Shown here in pieces: positions 9,529-18,331 of a stretch of 64,000 nucleotides of DNA (its first letter is position 1; every line of letters begins with the position of its first letter). Position numbers and translations under genes: made by a program. The stretch spans positions 342,049 through 406,048 of the forward strand of contig NZ_BLJA01000001.1 of the NCBI RefSeq assembly GCF_019972295.1. The letters run 5' to 3'. The stretch comes from Geobacter sp. AOG2. Lineage in GTDB: Bacteria; Desulfobacterota; Desulfuromonadia; Geobacterales; Pseudopelobacteraceae. The notes under the pieces were generated by a model. The model had not been told where the DNA came from, did no database searches, and saw nothing but the letters and a program-made list of their open reading frames with translations.

Positions 9529-9990
9529 TCAGGATACCGCCACTTCCTCCATCCTCACCGGCAGCTCATATCCCGCCAACCGGTAGAGGTTATGCCAGGC
9601 AGTAGCGCACCGGCCGCAAGTATGCCACTGTTCCAATTCTCCCTTCGCCAAGGTGATGTGGCCGGGGTTGATGTCACGGGATCCGCACTTGGGACAGCGC
9701 TCCCCATGCTGCTTGACGAACACCTCCTGGGGCACGAACTCCGGTTTGATGGTCCCCTGGATGGCCTTGTAGACCGTGGAGGTAGTTGCTACGCCGGAGA
9801 TGCAGGCATCGGCCTCCGCTGCGCTGGCATCGGCGATCAAAATCTCTGGCGGTGTGCTGTCCCGGTAGACCAGGCTACAGGTGTAACCCCTGGAGGTGCG
9901 TTCGATCTTTAAACCAAAGGCGGTATCTTTGAGTGGCCCCAGATTCAATTCGGTACAGCGGGCCTTGAGTTGTTTTTCGGTGACTTTCAT
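9529..9990 (-). CDS. Uncharacterised zinc-ribbon protein
   Basis: A 153-residue soluble protein not assigned to a named family. The C-terminal third has two cysteine pairs, CPKCG and CGRC, about 27 residues apart, a typical zinc ribbon. The N-terminal half is a mixed alpha-beta region with no motif I recognise. It stands alone on the minus strand between the PilZ gene and an intergenic repeat. A role in nucleic-acid binding is possible but not shown. Confidence 0.6.
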   Translation of the reverse strand: MKVTEKQLKARCTELNLGPLKDTAFGLKIERTSRGYTCSLVYRDSTPPEILIADASAAEADACISGVATTSTVYKAIQGTIKPEFVPQEVFVKQHGERCPKCGSRDINPGHITLAKGELEQWHTCGRCATAWHNLYRLAGYELPVRMEEVAVS

Positions 9991-10064
9991 CGTTTCCTCG
10001 TATTGATTTCGTGGCTTTGTGGCCTAACGGCCGTTTTAAGGTTTAACAGACTGTCGAAAAACTG

Positions 10065-10187
10065 AGGTTGTTCAAAAATAGTCAGGTCGTCGCACCCGCA
10101 GAATGCCCTGAGGAGGCGTAGCAGCGCTACGTCGCACGAAAGGGCGTTCGAGGACGGCGGCGAGATGGCTGTTTTTCAACGACCTCT
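10065..10187. repeat. Palindromic intergenic element, copy 2
   Basis: A compact copy of about 123 bp. The L end AGGTTGTTCAAAAATAGTCA is at left and the R end (inverted) is at right, 9 bp from the stop codon of the ABC-F gene. The central palindrome is GTAGCAGCGCTAC. An extra partial end-like sequence (GTCGAAAAACTGAGG) precedes the L end. Confidence 0.85.
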
Positions 10188-10195
10188 TGAATTCC

Positions 10196-12082
10196 TCAGC
10201 CGAGCGTCTCCAACTCCTCCCAGCGGGCATAGGCGGCCGTCAGCTCCAACTCCAGTTCTTCCAGCCGGGCGTTGATCGCGGCCACCTCGGTGCCGGCTGA
10301 CTTGTAGAAGTCGGGGTCGGCCAGGGTGGTGTGTAATTTGCCCTGTTCTTCTTCAAGGGAGGCGATGCGGTCCGGCAAGGCCGCCAATTCCCGTTCTTCC
10401 TTGAAGGATAGTTTGCGGGGGCGTTCCTTCTGCGGTCTGCTCTTCTCCGGGGTTGGTTTGGATGCAGCCACGGGAACAGGTGCCTCCGCGGCGGCCTGCC
10501 GCAGCCAGTCGTCGTAGCCTCCCACGTATTCGCGGACCGTACCACCGCCTGTGAGCACCAGCGTACTGCCCACCACATTGTTGAGAAACTCCCGGTCATG
10601 GCTCACCAAAAGCAGGGTCCCGGAATACTCCAGCAGCAGGTCCTCCAGCAGGTCCAGGGTCTCGGCGTCCAGATCGTTGGTCGGTTCGTCCATCACCAGC
10701 ACATTGGAAGGCTTGGTGAACAGCTTGGCCAACAGCAACCGGTTGCGCTCACCGCCGGAGAGGATCGAGACCGGGCTGCGGGCCCGCTCGGGGGAGAACA
10801 GGAAATCCTGGAGGTAGCCGATGATGTGGCGGCTTTTGCCGTTGATCACCAGGGTGTCGTTCCCCTCGCCCACGTTATCCTGCACGCTCCGGTCAGGGTC
10901 GAGTTGCTCCCGCATCTGGTCGAAATAAACGACCTCCAGACGGCTACCCAGCTTGACCGTTCCCTGGTCCGGCGTCAACTCCCCCAGGAGCAGGCGCAGC
11001 AGGGTGGTCTTGCCAGAGCCGTTGGGGCCGATGATCCCTACCCGATCCCCGCGCATGATGGTGGCGGTCAGGTCGGAGATGATCCGGCGCCCATCGTAGG
11101 CAAAGGTGGCATGCTCCACCTCCGCCACCAGCCGTCCGGAGCGCTCCGCTTCCTGCAACTGGATCTTTGCCGTGCCCTGACGTTCCCGGCGTTGGCGGTA
11201 CTCCTCGCGCAGGTTCTTCAGAGCCCGCACCCGTCCTTCGTTCCTGGTCCGGCGTGCCTTGATCCCCTGCCTGATCCAGGCTTCCTCCTGGGCCAGTTTC
11301 TTGTCGAACAGCGCCTGGCGGGTGACCTCGGCCTCCAAGAGGGCCTCGCGGCGCTCCACGAACTCGTCGTAGCCGCAGTTGAAGGCATAGAGCCGTCCCC
11401 GATCCAGTTCCGCCACCCGGTTGGCCAACCGCCGGGCAAAGGCCCGGTCATGCGTCACAAAGACCAGGGTCTTGACTTGGCGCACCAGAAAGTCTTCCAG
11501 CCAGAGGATGGTGTCGATGTCCAGGTGGTTGGTCGGCTCGTCCAGAAGCAGGATGTCCGGTGCGGCGATCAGTGCTTTTGCCAGCAATACCCGGCGCTTG
11601 GTACCGCCGGAGAGGGAGGAGAAAGCAACCTCGGCGTCCAGTTGCAGCCGCTTCAGCACCCGCTCCACCTCCTGGTGCATGCTCCAGCCGCCGCTCTCCT
11701 CCAGCTTGTGCTGCAACGCCTCCAGTTCGGCCAGGAGTTCCTCGCTCCCCTCCAGTGAGAGGCGGTGAGCAACCCGGTGATATTGGGCCAACAGCTCGGC
11801 CGTATTGCCCATGCCCGAAGCCACGACGTCAAAGACGGTGCCGTTGGTCTCCTGGGGCACATCCTGGGAGACCAGGGCCACCCGTAACCCCTGTTGGCGC
11901 TGAATCTCACCGCCTTCCAGGGGAAGTTCGCCGCCGATCAGCTTGAGAAGCGTCGATTTGCCGGTGCCGTTGCGCCCCAGCAGGCAGAGCCGGTCCCCCG
12001 GTTCGATCTGAAGGTTGATGCCGTCGAAAAGCGGCGGTCCGCCGAAGGCCAGGGTAATGTCGCGAAGGGTGATCAGTGCCAC
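10196..12082 (-). CDS. uup: ABC-F family ATPase, Uup-like
   Basis: Cytosolic twin-ABC ATPase of the translation or DNA-associated ABC-F group. The first cassette has Walker A GRNGTGKSTLLK and signature LSGGTKRRVLLAKAL with LLLDEPTNHLD. The second has GPNGSGKTTLLR, LSGGERNRLLLAKL and LVMDEPTNDLD. A charged linker lies between them. The last 100 residues form a Lys/Glu-rich coiled coil (KLSFKEERELAALPDRI and onward) typical of Uup rather than EttA. The 628-residue length fits. No membrane domain is present. Confidence 0.88.
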   Translation of the reverse strand: MALITLRDITLAFGGPPLFDGINLQIEPGDRLCLLGRNGTGKSTLLKLIGGELPLEGGEIQRQQGLRVALVSQDVPQETNGTVFDVVASGMGNTAELLAQYHRVAHRLSLEGSEELLAELEALQHKLEESGGWSMHQEVERVLKRLQLDAEVAFSSLSGGTKRRVLLAKALIAAPDILLLDEPTNHLDIDTILWLEDFLVRQVKTLVFVTHDRAFARRLANRVAELDRGRLYAFNCGYDEFVERREALLEAEVTRQALFDKKLAQEEAWIRQGIKARRTRNEGRVRALKNLREEYRQRRERQGTAKIQLQEAERSGRLVAEVEHATFAYDGRRIISDLTATIMRGDRVGIIGPNGSGKTTLLRLLLGELTPDQGTVKLGSRLEVVYFDQMREQLDPDRSVQDNVGEGNDTLVINGKSRHIIGYLQDFLFSPERARSPVSILSGGERNRLLLAKLFTKPSNVLVMDEPTNDLDAETLDLLEDLLLEYSGTLLLVSHDREFLNNVVGSTLVLTGGGTVREYVGGYDDWLRQAAAEAPVPVAASKPTPEKSRPQKERPRKLSFKEERELAALPDRIASLEEEQGKLHTTLADPDFYKSAGTEVAAINARLEELELELTAAYARWEELETLG

Positions 12083-12129
12083 GGGTACCTCATGGTTTGG
12101 TTTCCTTGTGTCTCAGAAATTTAAATATG

Positions 12130-12360
12130 TTAACGATCTTCTACCCACTCGAACCTCGGCACCTTCCGGTCATCCACCAGCACCTCTTCCAGAAACATGC
12201 CGAGCGGCCGGACCCACAGGGAGCGGTTGCCGTACAACTGGCGGTAGACCACCATTTCCTCTTCGGTCTCGCTGTGGCGGGCGATGGCGATCACCTCATA
12301 CTCGTTTCCCTTGTAGTGCCGGTAGCGGCCGGGACGCAGCGGAGTCGTCGTTTCACTCAT
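12130..12360 (-). CDS. DUF1653-type small protein
   Basis: A 76-residue protein with the DUF1653 pattern: LRPGRYRHYKGNEYEVI, then MVVYRQLYG, then WVRPLGMFLEEV. The family is found widely next to metabolic genes, and its biochemical role is not established. Its ATG overlaps the last codons of the homocysteine methyltransferase-like gene, so the two are probably co-translated. A longer start at 12390 would overlap that gene further and is less likely. Confidence 0.8.
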   Translation of the reverse strand: MSETTTPLRPGRYRHYKGNEYEVIAIARHSETEEEMVVYRQLYGNRSLWVRPLGMFLEEVLVDDRKVPRFEWVEDR

Positions 12361-13330
12361 AGGCGCCCCGCAATAACGTCGTGCCGGCAACCAAGTGGCG
12401 CGCCAGGGAGCTGATGTGGCGCTCGTCGGTTCCGCAGCAGCCTCCCAGCACCTTCATGCCCAAATCCTCGTGCAGGGCCGCCACAGCCGCGCCGAAGACC
12501 TCTGGCGCCTCCTCCACCAACTCGGCGCTGTTGTCCAACTCTTCCGGGCTCAAGGCTGCCGTGTTGGCCAACAGGCCGATTACCCGCTTCCTGACATGGG
12601 CCGATGAGTTGAACTCGTGGCAGAGGGCTTGGCGGAAGACCGAGGCATGGGTGCAGTTGACCAGGTAGGCCAGAGGCTGAGGCGAGGCCTGGCTGTCGAT
12701 GGTGGCGATAGCGTCCTTGAGCGGTGTGCCGTCCAACAGGGTCCCTTCCGGGCGGGCAACGAAGCTGACCAGATAGGGGAGGCCGGTGGCTGCAAGGGCC
12801 TGGGCCAGGCCGATGGCCTCGCTCAGCGCCGGTAGGGTGGCGGCCAGCAGCAGATCAACCCCCGCAGCGGCCAGCGCCTCGGCCTGCCAAGCGTGGAAGG
12901 CGCGCGCCTCGAGGGCGCTCAGTGCCTCTTCAGGCCTATAGGCATCACCCCGGCAACTCATCAGGCCGCTGATGACCACATTTTTACTGTAATCTCCCTG
13001 CTCCCGGCGCAGGGCATCCAGGAAACGGAAGTTGTCGCCGTTCAGGTCGCGACCGGCCAGCCCGGCAGCGGCGATGCGTTCGCGCCCGGCCCGCCAGGTT
13101 GGGGTGGAGAGCAGAAGTGGCAAATGGGAACTGCGGCCGATTTCCAGATACTGACGACAGATATCCGCCAGAACGGCCTGTCCGTGATCGTCGTAAATCA
13201 GGGCCGAGTTGACAACCTGCTCATCCAGGCGGATGTCGGGCACACGCCGCAGACGCTCGATGACCGCCCCCTCGCCAAGAATAACGGGGGATGTTGTCAA
13301 AAGCTTCTGTAAAGCGTTAGCGTGATTCAT
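12353..13330 (-). CDS. Homocysteine S-methyltransferase family protein
   Basis: A 325-residue protein that fits the zinc-dependent homocysteine methyltransferase barrel. The C-terminal cysteine pair is in GGCCGTDERHI, and an upstream VNCTHASVF supplies the third cysteine position. The N-terminal ILGEGAVIERLRR corresponds to the usual DGAxxT segment but is altered. The methyl donor cannot be read from sequence. The start at 13330 (MNHANALQ) is preferred over 13375. It ends by overlapping the DUF1653 gene. Confidence 0.75.
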   Translation of the reverse strand: MNHANALQKLLTTSPVILGEGAVIERLRRVPDIRLDEQVVNSALIYDDHGQAVLADICRQYLEIGRSSHLPLLLSTPTWRAGRERIAAAGLAGRDLNGDNFRFLDALRREQGDYSKNVVISGLMSCRGDAYRPEEALSALEARAFHAWQAEALAAAGVDLLLAATLPALSEAIGLAQALAATGLPYLVSFVARPEGTLLDGTPLKDAIATIDSQASPQPLAYLVNCTHASVFRQALCHEFNSSAHVRKRVIGLLANTAALSPEELDNSAELVEEAPEVFGAAVAALHEDLGMKVLGGCCGTDERHISSLARHLVAGTTLLRGAYE

Positions 13331-13387
13331 GTTTCCGCATGCTCCCCATACATCGTGAGACCGGAATAATGCCACGGTCGGATGTCT

Positions 13388-13416
13388 TCAAAATAAAAGA
13401 CCCCGATTCGGGGCCT
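13388..13416 (-). terminator. Rho-independent terminator after pilT
   Basis: On the minus strand the hairpin GGCCCCGAATCGGGGTC is followed by TTTTATTTT. It lies just downstream of the pilT stop at 13433 and upstream of the next gene, so it should end the pilT transcript. Confidence 0.75.
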
Positions 13417-13432
13417 TCGATGCCGATGTTCC

Positions 13433-14515
13433 TCAATGGCCCGGCGTCCCCCCTTGTTGGGCGGGCAGGTACTGTTCGAACTGTTTCTTGTCGATGGAAC
13501 AGCGGTAGGCTTCTTCCGGGTTGATTTGTTTGGTTTTTAGCAGGTCCAGCAGGTGCTGGTCCATGAGCTGCATGCCGTCTTTCTTGGCGGTTTGGATGAT
13601 GGAAGGTATCTGAAAGGTCTTGCCCTCGCGGATCAGATTGGCGATGGCGGGTGTGCCGATCATGATCTCCAGGGCCGCAGTGCGCCCTTTGCCGTCAGCG
13701 GTCTTGAGCAACTGTTGGCAGACCACCCCCTTGAGGGATTCGGACAGCATGGCGCGCACCTGCTCCTGCTGGTCCGTCGGAAAGACGTCGATGATGCGGT
13801 CAATGGTCTTGGCCGCGGTGTTGGTGTGGAGGGTGCCGAACACCAAGTGCCCGGTCTCGGCGGCGCTCATGGCCAGAGAGATGGTCGTCAGATCACGCAT
13901 CTCGCCCACCAGGATGATGTCCGGGTCTTCGCGCAGGGCCGCGCGCAGGGCCGAGGCAAAGCTTTCGGTATGCTCTCCGATCTGGCGCTGGTTCAACAGC
14001 GAAAGTTTGTTCTCGTGGATGAACTCCAAGGGATCCTCAAGCGTCAGGATATGTTCTTTACGGGTGGAGTTGATCAGGTCGATCATGGCCGCCAGGGTGG
14101 TGGATTTTCCCGAGCCGGTCGGGCCGGTCACCAGCACCAGTCCCTTTTTGAAGTTGGTCATGCGCCGGACGCCGTCCGGCAGATGAAGGTCGTCAGCCGA
14201 GAGGATCTTACTGGGGATGATGCGGAATACACCGGCGATGCCGCGGTGTTGCATGAAGATGTTGCCGCGGAACCGGGCCAGGTCGGGCACGGCGTAGGCA
14301 AAATCCAGATCCTTGGTGGCCTCGAAATGGGCGCGCTGTTTTTCGTCCAGAATCTCGAACAAGACATCCCTGAGCTCTTCATCCGTCAGGCTTTTGAAAT
14401 TAAGCCGCACCATCTCGCCGTGCAGACGGAAAATAGGCGGATTTCCGGTGGAAAGGTGCAGGTCCGACGCCCCCTGTTCCCTCATCATCCTGAAAAGCGC
14501 ATCGATTTTTGCCAT
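13433..14515 (-). CDS. pilT: Type IV pilus retraction ATPase PilT
   Basis: Hexameric cytoplasmic ATPase that powers pilus retraction and twitching. The 360-residue protein has all ATPase boxes: Walker A VTGPTGSGKSTTLAAMI, Asp box LTLEDPLEFIHE, Walker B DPDIILVGEMRDLTT and His box GHLVFGTLHTNTA. An N-terminal PAS-like domain carries QGASDLHLSTGNPP. The C-terminal part is VCQQLLKT and onward, with no zinc-binding cysteines, as usual for PilT. A stem-loop terminator follows. A PilB/GspE-like protein with lost catalytic motifs is encoded just upstream, separated by repeat copy 3. Confidence 0.95.
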   Translation of the reverse strand: MAKIDALFRMMREQGASDLHLSTGNPPIFRLHGEMVRLNFKSLTDEELRDVLFEILDEKQRAHFEATKDLDFAYAVPDLARFRGNIFMQHRGIAGVFRIIPSKILSADDLHLPDGVRRMTNFKKGLVLVTGPTGSGKSTTLAAMIDLINSTRKEHILTLEDPLEFIHENKLSLLNQRQIGEHTESFASALRAALREDPDIILVGEMRDLTTISLAMSAAETGHLVFGTLHTNTAAKTIDRIIDVFPTDQQEQVRAMLSESLKGVVCQQLLKTADGKGRTAALEIMIGTPAIANLIREGKTFQIPSIIQTAKKDGMQLMDQHLLDLLKTKQINPEEAYRCSIDKKQFEQYLPAQQGGTPGH

Positions 14516-14590
14516 ATTAGGATCCCTCCACTGTTCCCACGGAGACAGCGCCTTGATTTGGAATCGGTATTACCAAGCTGTTGAAAACCA

Positions 14591-14791
14591 AGGTTGTTCA
14601 AAAATAGTCAGATCGTCGCACCCGCAGAAAACCTTGAGGAGGCGTAGCAGCGCTACGCCGCACAAAGGGTTTTCGAGAATGGCGGCGTATAATTATGCGT
14701 GAGCATAATTATCGGTGACGGAGCGATAGCGTAGTCATCCCGTTTAGCGGGACGCCGATAGGCGCTAAGATGGCAGTTTTTCAGCAACCTC
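14591..14791. repeat. Palindromic intergenic element, copy 3
   Basis: A long copy of about 200 bp. It has both the central core (GTAGCAGCGCTAC) and the additional module of about 80 bp shared with copy 1 (contains TAATTATGCGTGAGCATAAT). The R end abuts the TAA stop of the GspE-like gene (14794-14792). A related end-like sequence (GCTGTTGAAAACC) precedes the L end. Confidence 0.88.
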
Positions 14792-16444
14792 TTACAGCAC
14801 CACCGAGGCGATATACTCCTCCGGCGATACCTGCCCCTCCATCAAAAGCCGCAGCCCCTCCTGCTCGCTGCCGTGGTAATCCAGCATGCGCAGGTAGTTG
14901 TCCAGGGCAGCCACATCAGACGACTGTTCAAAGACCCGCAGGAATTCGTCGTCGAAGACCAGCGCGTCCAGCAAGAAACGCCGCATGCTGAAACCGCTTT
15001 GGCCGCACTCATCGCAGCCGGCGGCCCGGTGGAAAGTGGCCGGGGGCTGGCCCAGGCGCATGGCGGTCAACTCCTCTCGCGGCGGGAGGTAGGTGGTTCG
15101 GCACGAGGGACAGAGGAGATGGATCCCCTTGAAGGAGACCAGACCGTTGACGAACCCCGGCAGGAAGTAGTTTTTCTGCTGGTAGAGCAGGAGGTGCCGC
15201 AGGACATTTCGGGTTCCGCGAATCTCCAGGCCGGCCAGGACCAGTTTGCCGCGCATGGCGGCGCGACAGGCGGTGGTGAAAGGCATCCCCTCGGTGGCGT
15301 CCTCGATTATCAGGACATCCGGGTCATGGTCCAGGGCGTCCATGATCAGCCGGGCGCGTTCCGCCTCGGAATGGGGCAGGGGGATGCGCGGAAACCGTTT
15401 GTTCATCCTGCCCGGCCCATCGCCCAGGATGATGACGTTCTTCCCGGTGGTATCGGTCTCCTCAAGCATGAGGTCGATGAAACGGCACCGTTCCTGATTG
15501 TTTCGCGAGGCGAAAAAGGTTATGCCCTGCTGCGATCTGGCCAAGCGGTTGAAGGCGGCCTCCTGCGCTACCGGCAGGTGCAGTTCGGCTACCCGCGGAG
15601 GAACGTTGGCGCTGACATGGGTCCGCAGGGTGATGTAATCTCCCCCCCTTCCCTGCATGACGGCAGCCTGAAAGACGACCGGGCGGGATTGGTAGGTGAA
15701 TGAAATCAGGCCGGTGGCGCTTGGTTCGGCCAGGGAGCCGATGTTGGCGGTCTTGCGCAGCCGGAGGGCAACGTCCGGATAGTAGTTGGGCGCCAGGGTG
15801 CCGATGGGACGGGTGGTTCCCCCCCGCTTGCCGGTGACGGCCACCTCGTCCCCGAGGGGCTGCAGGGAGAGGGACGAGAGGCGGTTCTGGATGATGAAGG
15901 CCATCAGGTAGTTAAGGAGCGTGCCGCCGCCGATGTCATTGTTGATGGCCTCGAGAGCCTTGTCGGAAAAGGTGGTTGACCGGAAGCCCAGGCTCTCGTG
16001 ACCGGCCGGACCGTACCATTCGTCAACCATCCGGCGGATCTCCCGGATCAGCGCCACGGACAGGTTGACCCGAAGGCCGGTACGAGCCTCGACCGCTTCA
16101 ACTGCCGCCCGGTTGAGCGGATCGGCTATGGCCACGTTCAACTCGCCACCGGCACAGATCAGTGGGATGAGGTTGTAGGCCCGGGCCAGATCGGCTGGCA
16201 CGAGGGCAACGGCTGCCGGGTCGATCATCTCTTTTTTCAGGCGGATGTAGGGGAGGTCCAACTGGTTGGAGATCGCCCAGTCAATATCCTCCTGGGTGAC
16301 TATCCCCAGATTGACCAATGCCTCGCCGAAACGGCAGTGCGAACGTTTCTGCTCCTCAAGGGCGCTGATGATATCCGACTCGGTAATGATCTGCGAAGAC
16401 GAGAGGATATAGCCCAGGGAGCCCTTTTTCACCAACTCTGACAT
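14792..16444 (-). CDS. MshEN-domain GspE/PilB-like protein with degenerate ATPase motifs
   Basis: A 550-residue protein. The N-terminus has two MshEN-type half repeats (SLGYILSSSQIITESDIISALEEQ pattern and RFGEALVNLGIVTQEDI) that in relatives bind c-di-GMP. The rest follows the GspE/PilB layout, including the zinc tetracysteine C445, C448, C477, C480 (CPSC, CDEC). However, the Walker A site reads ITFFASRNNQ (about 308-317) with no GxGKT. The Walker B region is DVLIIEDATE, and the Asp and His boxes are also lost. It is probably not an ATPase. The ATG at 16444 has a GGAGG site; a longer start would overlap dnaB. Confidence 0.78.
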   Translation of the reverse strand: MSELVKKGSLGYILSSSQIITESDIISALEEQKRSHCRFGEALVNLGIVTQEDIDWAISNQLDLPYIRLKKEMIDPAAVALVPADLARAYNLIPLICAGGELNVAIADPLNRAAVEAVEARTGLRVNLSVALIREIRRMVDEWYGPAGHESLGFRSTTFSDKALEAINNDIGGGTLLNYLMAFIIQNRLSSLSLQPLGDEVAVTGKRGGTTRPIGTLAPNYYPDVALRLRKTANIGSLAEPSATGLISFTYQSRPVVFQAAVMQGRGGDYITLRTHVSANVPPRVAELHLPVAQEAAFNRLARSQQGITFFASRNNQERCRFIDLMLEETDTTGKNVIILGDGPGRMNKRFPRIPLPHSEAERARLIMDALDHDPDVLIIEDATEGMPFTTACRAAMRGKLVLAGLEIRGTRNVLRHLLLYQQKNYFLPGFVNGLVSFKGIHLLCPSCRTTYLPPREELTAMRLGQPPATFHRAAGCDECGQSGFSMRRFLLDALVFDDEFLRVFEQSSDVAALDNYLRMLDYHGSEQEGLRLLMEGQVSPEEYIASVVL

Positions 16445-16503
16445 ACTGTCCTCCAAGGGGTGCAACTCACACGCAGTCTCGACGCGGATACCGGGAAGCG
16501 GCG

Positions 16504-17880
16504 TCAAGCATCGATCCGGTCGCTTTTGTTCTCAAAACGGGTATGCTCGCCGATGAATACCAGTTCGACCGTACCGATGGCGCCGTTACGCTGTTTTCCG
16601 ATGATGACCTCGGCGTTCTTTTCGTGGTTCTGGGTGCAGGAACCGTCCCGCTTGCGGCAGTGCTCGCAGTAGACCGACTCACGGTAGACGAACATGATGA
16701 CGTCGGCGTCCTGCTCGATGGCGCCCGATTCGCGCAGGTCGCTCATCATGGGGCGCTTGTCGCCGCGGCTCTCCAGGCTTCGGTTGAGCTGGGAGAGGGC
16801 CACCACCGGCACGTTCAATTCCTTGGCCAGTGCCTTGAGCGAGCGGGAGATGTCCGAAATCTCCTGCTGACGGGACTCGACATTGGCGCTACCCCGCATG
16901 AGTTGTAGGTAGTCAACGATGATCAGGCCGATGTCGTGTTCGCTCTTCAGCCGCCGCGCCTTGGAACGCAGTTCCAGGACGCTGATGGCCGGGGTGTCGT
17001 CGATGAAAATTTTGGAATCGTACAGCGTGCTTGCGGCCCGTTGCAGCCGGGGCCAATCCGAATCCTGGAAATGGCCGGTGCGCATCTTGCCGAAATCTAC
17101 CCGGGCGATGGAGGCAAAAAAGCGCATCACGAGCTGTTCCTTGCCCATCTCCAGGGAGAAGATCACCGAGGGGACCTTTTTCTTGCCCTCGGCGCTGGCG
17201 TATTGGGCGATGTTGAGCGCCAGGGTGGTCTTGCCCATGGAGGGGCGGGCGGCGACGATGATCAGGTCGCCAGGCTGGAAACCGGCGGTCATGTGGTCCA
17301 GGTCCGTGTAGCCGGTGGGGACGCCGGTGATGTGCTCCTTGCGGTCGTGCAGCGTTTGGAGGATCTTGAAGGTATCCTTGATGATCTCCTGCACCGGCAC
17401 GTACTGGGGCCGCAGCTTGTTCTCGGAGATCTCGTAGATATCCTTCTGCGCCATATCCAACAGTTCATTAACATTCGCCTGTTCATCGTAGCCGCGGGTG
17501 GCAATCTCGGTCGCTACTGAGATCAACTTGCGATTAATGGACTTTTCCTTCACCATCTTGCAGTAATAGCCCACATTGGCCGCCGTGGGGACATAGTCCA
17601 CCAACGTTGCCAAGTAGGCCGCTCCTCCGACCTCCTCCAATTCGCCCTCTTTTTTAAGGACGTCGGTCATGGTGATCAGATCGCACGGTTCGCGCAGGTC
17701 GGAGAGGCGTATCATGGCCCGGAATATCTTACGATGGCTTTCACGGTAAAAGTCATCGGGACCTAGGACCTCCAACGCGCGGTTGATGGCATCGTTGTCG
17801 ATCAGAATCCCGCCCAGGATGGACATCTCCGCTTCCAGGCTCTGGGGGGGGATTTTGCGTGAATCGTCTGTCATACTCAT
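16504..17880 (-). CDS. dnaB: Replicative DNA helicase DnaB
   Basis: Hexameric fork helicase. The 458-residue protein has an N-terminal helical domain with PPQSLEAEMSILGGILID, a linker, and a RecA-like domain. That domain has Walker A ARPSMGKTTLALNIA, FSLEMGKEQLVMRF, Walker B IGLIIVDYLQLM and arginine-finger region SRSLKALAKELNVPVVALSQLNRSLE. No intein is present. It follows cheW by 25 bp on the same strand, an unusual neighbour for dnaB. The first of two close ATGs is used. Confidence 0.97.
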   Translation of the reverse strand: MSMTDDSRKIPPQSLEAEMSILGGILIDNDAINRALEVLGPDDFYRESHRKIFRAMIRLSDLREPCDLITMTDVLKKEGELEEVGGAAYLATLVDYVPTAANVGYYCKMVKEKSINRKLISVATEIATRGYDEQANVNELLDMAQKDIYEISENKLRPQYVPVQEIIKDTFKILQTLHDRKEHITGVPTGYTDLDHMTAGFQPGDLIIVAARPSMGKTTLALNIAQYASAEGKKKVPSVIFSLEMGKEQLVMRFFASIARVDFGKMRTGHFQDSDWPRLQRAASTLYDSKIFIDDTPAISVLELRSKARRLKSEHDIGLIIVDYLQLMRGSANVESRQQEISDISRSLKALAKELNVPVVALSQLNRSLESRGDKRPMMSDLRESGAIEQDADVIMFVYRESVYCEHCRKRDGSCTQNHEKNAEVIIGKQRNGAIGTVELVFIGEHTRFENKSDRIDA

Positions 17881-17905
17881 ACCTTTGTCATCAAGCAGAT
17901 TAAAA

Positions 17906-18331
17906 TTATATATTTATGGTTTCCGCCGCCCGCTGGGCAATGGCGGCCACGTCAAGCAGAACGCAATCGCCCTCGGGAAGGTGGAGCAGGGCGGCGGCAC
18001 AAGGGACATCCGGCGCCGCGCCCAAGACGGCTTGTTCCGGCGGCGCAATCCTGATGACCCGTTCCACCAGAAAGGCCAGGGAGGCTATGCGGGGGTCGGC
18101 CACAAGTACCTTTTCCAGGTCATGGTAACTGGGCAGCCCCAGGAAAGCGGCCAGATCCATGACCGCAACAATGGTGTCATGGAAGTTCATTGCGCCGACA
18201 TAACAGGGGGCCCGGCCGGGGATGGGCCAGGTGAACGGCGGTTCGTCAACCTCGGCTACCTGCAGCAGATTGACGGCGTAAGGCCGTCCCTGCAACGTGA
18301 AAAGGAGGTATCCGTGCTGGTGCCGGGTCAT
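17906..18331 (-). CDS. cheW: CheW-domain chemotaxis coupling protein
   Basis: A 141-residue SH3-like scaffold that links receptors to CheA. It shows the CheW layout: [21 protein letters not shown], then [22 protein letters not shown], then ending in LLDVAAIA. Its ATG overlaps the MCP stop by 4 bp (ATGA), which indicates translational coupling. No CheA or CheY gene is nearby, so the signalling kinase must be encoded elsewhere. Confidence 0.85.
   Translation of the reverse strand: MTRHQHGYLLFTLQGRPYAVNLLQVAEVDEPPFTWPIPGRAPCYVGAMNFHDTIVAVMDLAAFLGLPSYHDLEKVLVADPRIASLAFLVERVIRIAPPEQAVLGAAPDVPCAAALLHLPEGDCVLLDVAAIAQRAAETINI

Noticed and set aside
10598-11758. A 386-codon plus-strand frame inside the Uup-like gene
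   Set aside because: Mirror of an ABC-F gene with intact Walker and signature motifs.
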